From an uncultured Chthonomonadales bacterium (GTDB lineage: Bacteria > Armatimonadota > Chthonomonadetes > Chthonomonadales > CAJBBX01): a stretch of 64,000 bases of DNA. A program made the translations under genes and the position numbers. This document shows positions 59,410 to 64,000 of this stretch, in pieces; position 1 is the stretch's first letter, and every line of letters starts with the position of its first letter. The DNA lies in the NCBI GenBank assembly GCA_938005745.1, contig CALLMM010000026.1, positions 124,001 to 188,000 of the forward strand, written 5' to 3'. The notes under the pieces were generated by a model that had not been told where the DNA came from, made no database searches, and saw nothing but the letters and a program-made list of their open reading frames with translations.

Positions 59410-60204
59410 ATGGACATGGGAATCGCGGGGCGCGTGGCGATGGTCGCCGCCGCCAGCAAAGGGATCGGAAAAGCCATTGCGGTCGGACTGGCGGAGGCTG
59501 GCTGCAGACTCTCGGTCTGCGCGCGCACGCCGGAGACGCTGACGGCGACCGCCTCGGAGATCGCCGCGCTGGTCGGCGAGGAGAGCGTGCTGTCGGTCAC
59601 GGCGGACGTGTCGCGCGCGGAGGATCTGGAGCGATGGTTCCAGCGCACGACGGAGACGTTCGGGGCGGTGGACATTCTGGTGACCAATACCGGCGGTCCG
59701 CCGGCGGCGCGCTTTATGGCGTTGAGCGACGCGCAGTGGGAGGCGGGCGTGCAGTCCACGCTGTTGAATGTGGTGCGGCTCACCCGGCTGGTGGTTCCGG
59801 GAATGCAGGCGAGGAAGTGGGGGCGAATCATCCACGTCACCTCGCTGGTCGCCAAGCAGCCCTCGGATGACCTGACCATCTCCACCACGCTGCGCGCCGG
59901 CATCTCCGCGCTGACTCGCACGCAGGCGAATCAGTTCGCCCCGGATAACATTCTGGTCAACGCCCTGCTGCCCGGCAACACCCTCACCGACCGCGCCTAC
60001 CATCTGGCGAACGTGCGGGCGCAGGCGCAGGGAATCACGCCGGAGGAAGCCCTCGCGCAGACCGCGCAGAAGATTCCTCTGGGACGGCTGGCGCAGCCGC
60101 GCGAGATCGCCGACGCCGCCGTCTTTCTGGCGTCGGAGCGCGCCTCCTACATCACCGGGATCTCGCTGCTGGTGGACGGGGGCGTCTGCCAGTCGCCCCT
60201 CTAG
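59410..60204 (+). CDS. short-chain dehydrogenase/reductase-like protein lacking Tyr-Lys
   Basis: 264-residue Rossmann-fold protein. NAD(P)-binding motifs are present: [12 protein letters not shown] (residues 13-24) and NTGGP at 93-97. Ser is S145 in VTSLVAKQ. The positions where the catalytic Tyr and Lys normally sit, 13 and 17 residues later, are S158 and R162 ([13 protein letters not shown]). A PGNTLTDR segment and a C-terminal [12 protein letters not shown] complete the family pattern. There is a known SDR branch with Ser...Arg instead of Tyr...Lys; activity is uncertain. It begins 2 bp after the DsbA-like gene. Confidence 0.85.
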   Translation: MDMGIAGRVAMVAAASKGIGKAIAVGLAEAGCRLSVCARTPETLTATASEIAALVGEESVLSVTADVSRAEDLERWFQRTTETFGAVDILVTNTGGPPAARFMALSDAQWEAGVQSTLLNVVRLTRLVVPGMQARKWGRIIHVTSLVAKQPSDDLTISTTLRAGISALTRTQANQFAPDNILVNALLPGNTLTDRAYHLANVRAQAQGITPEEALAQTAQKIPLGRLAQPREIADAAVFLASERASYITGISLLVDGGVCQSPL

Positions 60205-60215
60205 CGCCGCCTGCG

Positions 60216-60812
60216 ATGGAGACCCCCCTCTTTCCGCTGACCGTCTTTCGCTTCTGTCCGCGCTGCGGGTCGGAGGAGGTCGAGTCCCCGACGATCAAGC
60301 TCTTCGTCTGCCGCGCCTGCGACTTTCACTACTACCAGAACGCCGCCGCCGCGACCATCGCCCTCATTCGCGATCCTCATGGCAGGGCGCTGTTTACCCG
60401 GCGCGAGAAGGAGCCGGCGCGCGGAAAGCTCGACCTGCCCGGCGGCTTTGTGGATCCGCTGGAGACGGCGGAGGAGTCGCTGCGGCGCGAGGTGCGGGAG
60501 GAGGTCGGGCTGCAGATCGAACGCGCCGAATTTCTCGCCTCCTTCACCAACCGCTACGACTATCGCGGCGTTACCTACTACTCCCTCGACCTGGTCTTTC
60601 TCTGCGAAGTCTCCGACTTCTCGCCACTTGCCGCGCGCGATGAGGTGATAGAGACCCTCTTTCTTGCGCCGGAGACGGTCTCCCCCGAGGAGATCGGCTT
60701 CGAGTCGGTGCGCCGGGCGATCCGCCTGCTGTGTGACCGGGAGGGACGCATCTCCCGCGCCGACGCCTCCCCGAGCCCCGCGCCGAATACTCTCATCGAA
60801 CCGCTTGCATGA
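60216..60812 (+). CDS. NUDIX hydrolase with N-terminal zinc ribbon
   Basis: 198-residue protein. The N-terminal zinc ribbon (CPRCG and CRAC, residues 14-35) is followed by a NUDIX domain (about 43-175). The box runs from G76 (GGFVDPLETAEESL) through RREVREEVGL, fitting GX5EX7REUXEEXGU. The family hydrolyses nucleoside diphosphates linked to another moiety, such as ADP-ribose, NADH or capped nucleotides. The zinc ribbon resembles NudC-like NAD pyrophosphatases, but the SQPWPFPxS motif is not seen. It lies 11 bp after the SDR-like gene. Confidence 0.87.
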   Translation: METPLFPLTVFRFCPRCGSEEVESPTIKLFVCRACDFHYYQNAAAATIALIRDPHGRALFTRREKEPARGKLDLPGGFVDPLETAEESLRREVREEVGLQIERAEFLASFTNRYDYRGVTYYSLDLVFLCEVSDFSPLAARDEVIETLFLAPETVSPEEIGFESVRRAIRLLCDREGRISRADASPSPAPNTLIEPLA

Positions 60813-60937
60813 AAGGAGTGCGCTTCGCGCCCGGCGAATGCTGAGGGGAAGAGCGGGAGAGAACGCCCTCTCTATCCTTACAGCGGGCGATATAAAGGGC
60901 GGAGGAGGGATCGTCTTTCTGCGCCGGGAAGATCGCG

Positions 60938-61530
60938 ATGTCTCTGACGTGCCGGGAATTTCTCCAGATCGCCGCGTTGACCCCGCTGGTCACGGAGACG
61001 CTGATCATGCCTGTCCCCGAAACGCCTGCGGATCCGCCGATCCGCCCCGGCATCCTTCTCTTTCTGACGGACGTTCACGGGCAGTGGGCGTCGCGCTGTT
61101 ACGGCAATCGCGAACTGCAGACGCCCAACATGGACTACCTGGCTGCGACGGAGGCGCGCATGACCGCCGCCGCGCCGCCCTGTCCGGTCTGCTCTCCCGC
61201 GCGCGCCTGCCTCTTTACCGGACGTCTGCCTCCCCAGCACGGCATACATGACTGGATACGGGAGGAGGGAGATACGCGCCGCTGGATGGAGCGAGAGCGT
61301 CCGCTATCCGCCCCACGCTGGAGCCTTCCCGGACGAACTCTACGATCTGCGCGAAGACCCCCGCGAGACGACGAACCGGATCTCGGACCCGCAGCAGACG
61401 CAGACGGTCCGCCATCTGCGCGCGTCTGGAGGATCACTTTGCACGTTACGAGGTGCCGGAACGCTCCGGGCGCAGCATCCTGGCTCTTCCCGTTCACACT
61501 CTCAACGAACCCTGGCGCACAAAACTGTAG
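60938..61530 (+). pseudogene. decayed sulfatase gene (N- and C-terminal remnants)
   Basis: The N-terminal 115 codons read as a type I sulfatase: LLFLTDVHGQWASRCYGN, PNMDYL and the modification motif C-S-P-A-R in PVCSPARACLFTGR, followed by PQHGIHDW. After about 61300 the frame is lost. A second reading frame then carries a sulfatase tail (FPDELYDLREDPRETTN, about 61325-61390) and a third frame the final residues ending NEPWRTKL with TAG at 61528. All three forward frames are needed, and roughly 250-300 residues of the core are missing. A weak twin-arginine-like start (TCREFLQ) precedes. Confidence 0.85.
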
Positions 61531-61577
61531 CGCTCCGGGGCGGTCTCCCGGATCACTCTGAAAGGAGCTGAAGGACG

Positions 61578-62810
61578 ATGGAAAGAGACCCGTTCATATC
61601 GCAGGAGGCGGTTCCGTCCGGCTGGCTGGATGCGCGCGGATACGGCGCGAAAGGCGACGGCGTGACCGATAACACCGCCGCTGTGCAGCACGCGCTGGAT
61701 ACGGCGCGAAAAGGCGGCGGCGGAACCGTCTACCTGCCGCCGGGCAGGTATCTGTTCCGGGGCAGTCTGAAGGTGCCGATCTCCGTCACGCTGGCGGGAT
61801 CGTTTCATGCTCCTCCGGCGCATAACGGCATTCGCGACGCCGGACTGCCGAAGCCCGGAGAGGACGGCACGACGCTGATGGTGACCGGCGGTGCGGGATC
61901 GGAGGAGGGAGAGCCGTTCCTGACGCTGGATACCAACAGCACGCTCAAAGGCGTTACGATCTACTACTCGGAGCAGGATCCGCAGGCGCGCCCGAAGCCC
62001 TACCCCTGGACGATCGCCATGCGCGGGAAGAACCCCGCCGTGCTGGATGTGGAGCTTCTGAATCCCTACAACGGCATTGACGCCACGCAGAACGAGCGTC
62101 ATCTGATCCGCAACGTGCACGGTCAGCCGCTTCGCCGGGGGATCCTGGTGGACCAGATATACGACATTGGGCGGATTGAGAACGTCCACTGGAACCCCTG
62201 GTGGTCCATGTCCGAGCCGGTGCTGAAGCTGATCAAGGAGGAGGGCGAGGCGTTCATCCTGGGCAAAACCGACTGGGAGTATATGCTCAACTGCTTCGGC
62301 ATCTTCTATGCGGTCGGCTTTCGTTTCACCCGCTTCAAGCACGGTCCCGGCAACACCGTGCTGACGCAGTGCGGGCACGACATCGGACCGGTGGCGGTGC
62401 TGGTGGAGGATGTGCAGTCGCATGCGGGCGTGGCGTTCACCAACGGGCAGTTCATGGCGAACATCGTGGTGCGCGAGAGCAACTCCGGTCCGGTGAAGTT
62501 CCATAACTGCGGATTCTGGCCCATCGAGACGACCACCACGCAGGCGGACCTTGCCGGGCGCGGGCATATTACCTTCAACGGGTGTCACTTCGCCGGATGG
62601 GATCGGAAGAACGAGGGCGTCCCCTGCATCCGGGCGCGCTGCAATGGCTTGACGATCGCTGCCTGCGACTTCATGGTTGCGGGAAAGACTCAGGTGGAGA
62701 TCGGCGCGGAGGTGAAGGCGGCGATCCTGATGGGCAATCGTCTGCGCGGCGGCGAGAAGATCATCAACCGCTCCGCCGGCGCGCAGATCGGCTTGAATGC
62801 CGTCGTGTAG
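61578..62810 (+). CDS. pectate-lyase-superfamily (GH28-like) beta-helix protein
   Basis: 410-residue protein. The N-terminus has the Pectate_lyase_3/GH28-related signature WLDARGYGAKGDGVTDNTAA (residues 16-35) and GGGTVYLPPGRYLF near 47-60. Beta-helix coils continue to residue 400, with NCFGIFYAVGFRFT and HNCGFWPIE-like strands. No signal peptide is visible, so it may act in the cytoplasm or the start may be wrong; GGAG lies about ten bases upstream of the ATG at 61578. Catalytic Asp residues of GH28 (NTD and DD) are not clear. It lies close to uronate-pathway genes. Confidence 0.78.
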   Translation: MERDPFISQEAVPSGWLDARGYGAKGDGVTDNTAAVQHALDTARKGGGGTVYLPPGRYLFRGSLKVPISVTLAGSFHAPPAHNGIRDAGLPKPGEDGTTLMVTGGAGSEEGEPFLTLDTNSTLKGVTIYYSEQDPQARPKPYPWTIAMRGKNPAVLDVELLNPYNGIDATQNERHLIRNVHGQPLRRGILVDQIYDIGRIENVHWNPWWSMSEPVLKLIKEEGEAFILGKTDWEYMLNCFGIFYAVGFRFTRFKHGPGNTVLTQCGHDIGPVAVLVEDVQSHAGVAFTNGQFMANIVVRESNSGPVKFHNCGFWPIETTTTQADLAGRGHITFNGCHFAGWDRKNEGVPCIRARCNGLTIAACDFMVAGKTQVEIGAEVKAAILMGNRLRGGEKIINRSAGAQIGLNAVV

Positions 62811-62822
62811 GATCGAACTACA

Positions 62823-62856
62823 GGAGCCAGCGCGCCAGATACTTCGCGCCGGCTCC
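62823..62856. terminator. hairpin between convergent genes
   Basis: A 12-bp stem with one mismatch (62823-62834 with 62845-62856) and a 10-nt loop occupies the 56-bp gap between two convergent stops. No U-run is present on either strand. Confidence 0.5.
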
Positions 62857-62866
62857 CGGCGCACCT

Positions 62867-63634
62867 CTACAGCACTCCGTAGACGCGGTAGACCTCGTCT
62901 ATCGGCATGCCGTTGGCGATCAGTTCCCGCTCTTCGTTCTCTTTTTCGAAGATGGCTTCAACGCGCAGAAGCACCTCGTCCACCACCGCCTCCGGGATCA
63001 ACTGCACGCCGTCGTTGTCTCCGAAGATGAAGTCTCCCGGACGCACGCAGACATAGTGCGTCAGATGTCCGGGCAGATAGATGGGGACGTTGACCTCCGT
63101 GATGATCCATCCGCCGAAGGCGTTGGGGCGCGTGCCGAAGCTGTAGATGGGGAAGTCGGGCATCTTGAGGACATACTGCGTGTCGCGGCAGTTGCCCGCC
63201 AGCAGCATACCCCGGCAGCCGTGCGCGTAGGCTAACTGGCAGCTCATCTCGCCAAAGTGCGCGGGCTGCATGTCGCCGCCGCAGTCGAAGCAGAGGATGG
63301 AGCCGTTCTCCGCCGCCTCTACCGCGCGCATCATGCGCTTCTGCGGATGACCGCCCTCCGCCTCCCACTTCTCTTCCAGCCGTCTCTGCTCTTCGGGGGT
63401 GCGCTGCTCTACCAGCGAGTGCAGCTTGATGGGCAGGGCGCGCCCGACCAGATGCATCCCCTGACGCAGCGGCTTGAACTGCGCCGAGAAGACCGTATCG
63501 CGAATGCCCAGACTGGCGAGCGCGTCGGAGACGGAGCCGCCATATCCGGCATGACGGAAGCGCGCGATGCGCTCCAGATCAGTGATGTCGAGTCTGCGCG
63601 GGGTGTCCCCGGCAGGTTGATCGGGCAGAGCCAT
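62867..63634 (-). CDS. RraA-like family protein (HMG/CHA aldolase type)
   Basis: 255-residue protein of the RraA/MenG-like superfamily, which includes 4-hydroxy-4-methyl-2-oxoglutarate aldolase and related dicarboxylate or sugar-acid lyases. Family segments are GGSVSDALASLGI near residue 31, a central AYAHGCRGMLLAGNCRDTQY near 130 containing the GxxxxRD-type substrate residues, and GDFIFGDNDGVQLIP near 195. The ATG at 63634 has AAGGAGA eight bases upstream; upstream in-frame sequence belongs to the kduD antisense. It follows kduD by 38 bp, suggesting an operon for sugar-acid breakdown. Confidence 0.83.
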   Translation of the reverse strand: MALPDQPAGDTPRRLDITDLERIARFRHAGYGGSVSDALASLGIRDTVFSAQFKPLRQGMHLVGRALPIKLHSLVEQRTPEEQRRLEEKWEAEGGHPQKRMMRAVEAAENGSILCFDCGGDMQPAHFGEMSCQLAYAHGCRGMLLAGNCRDTQYVLKMPDFPIYSFGTRPNAFGGWIITEVNVPIYLPGHLTHYVCVRPGDFIFGDNDGVQLIPEAVVDEVLLRVEAIFEKENEERELIANGMPIDEVYRVYGVL

Positions 63635-63672
63635 AGAGGAATCTCCTTCGTTGGATGGTTTCGGTGAAGCGG

Positions 63673-64000
63673 CTACCAGGCGAGCCAGCCGCCGTCCACC
63701 GGCAGGATCACGCCGTGCAGGTAGGCGGAGGCGTCGGAGGCGAGAAAGACGACGGCTCCCTGCACATCGGACGGCTCGCCCCAGCGTCCGGCAGGGATGC
63801 GCGCCAGAATAGAGTCCCGGCGCGCGGGATCGGCGCGCAGCTGCGCCGTCACCTCGGTCGCCATATAGCCGGGCGCGATGGCGTTGACGTTGACGCCCTG
63901 CCCAGCCCACTCATTGGCGAGGGCGCGGGTCAGTCCCGCCAGTCCGCTCTTTGCCGCCGCGTACGCGGACGCGCGGAAGCCGCCCTGAAACGAGAGCATG
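63673..64000 (-). CDS. kduD: 2-deoxy-D-gluconate 3-dehydrogenase, partial
   Basis: Only the C-terminal 108 residues lie in the window; the 5' part is beyond the right edge. The sequence LSFQGGFRASAYAAAKSGLA carries the SDR active-site Tyr-Lys. NEWAGQGVNVNAIAPGYMAT, IPAGRWGEPSD and LPVDGGWLAW are the hallmarks of KduD. The enzyme reduces 2,5-diketo-3-deoxygluconate in the pectin/uronate pathway (5-keto-4-deoxyuronate branch). The RraA-like gene follows. Identity is strong despite truncation. Confidence 0.88.
   Translation of the reverse strand, partial: MLSFQGGFRASAYAAAKSGLAGLTRALANEWAGQGVNVNAIAPGYMATEVTAQLRADPARRDSILARIPAGRWGEPSDVQGAVVFLASDASAYLHGVILPVDGGWLAW

Overview
The window looks like one contiguous piece of chromosome from a GC-rich free-living bacterium, most likely an Armatimonadota (Chthonomonas/Fimbriimonas relatives). 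This is inference. The main clue is the type IV/II pseudopilin-like protein at 56557-57303, whose N-terminus (FTLIELL followed by LFPVFARAREQSR) and DG-containing C-terminus are typical of the very large pseudopilin families of that phylum. No phage, transposase, CRISPR array, rRNA or tRNA gene was recognised.

Layout, left to right. 1-5.9 kb: a leftward promoter at the edge, a PIG-L deacetylase, a sigma-70 factor, and a two-component system (membrane histidine kinase plus a receiver-GGDEF-HD-GYP response regulator) whose two genes are separated by a perfect 25-bp tandem duplication. 5.9-11.1 kb: a nucleotide-sugar cluster with four paralogous sugar-1-phosphate nucleotidyltransferases and a DegT-type aminotransferase, beginning with a near-consensus promoter that ends almost on the start codon and closing with a strong intrinsic terminator. 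11-19.8 kb: DUF4432 and DUF2332 proteins, a GH127 glycosidase, a YbaK/EbsC deacylase, an MFS exporter, a GT39-like membrane glycosyltransferase and a secreted protein of unknown role. 19.9-29.6 kb: Lnt, a sulfatase-modifying-factor (FGE) fold protein fused to a degenerate trypsin-like domain, a ROK sugar kinase, an NfeD-like/flotillin pair, and a family B DNA polymerase with both exonuclease and polymerase motifs. 29.6-43 kb: two coupled TPR genes, a GH29-like protein, a xylose-isomerase-like TIM barrel, a SpoU methyltransferase with a nucleoside hydrolase, korAB, and a large right-handed beta-helix protein. Two copies of a 31-nt REP-like sequence lie in the intergenic gaps here.

43.1-49.8 kb is a complete seven-gene Mrp (mrpABCDEFG) Na+/H+ antiporter operon that ends in a Na+/Ca2+ exchanger gene, all tightly overlapped. 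50-57.9 kb: a DUF951 protein leading two secreted proteins, then MeaB, an alpha/beta hydrolase, BioY, the pseudopilin and a lipoprotein. 58.2-60.8 kb: a VKOR/DsbA disulfide pair, an SDR protein lacking the Tyr-Lys catalytic pair, and a NUDIX hydrolase. 60.9-64 kb: a decayed sulfatase pseudogene, a pectate-lyase-superfamily protein, an RraA-like protein and the 3' part of kduD.

Together the genes suggest an aerobic or facultative, envelope-rich saprotroph that breaks down plant or exopolymer polysaccharides (GH127, GH29-like, beta-helix and uronate genes). It builds surface glycans (nucleotide sugars, GT39-like enzyme), uses a sodium circuit (Mrp plus Na+/Ca2+ exchange), and makes or consumes reduced ferredoxin through KorAB.
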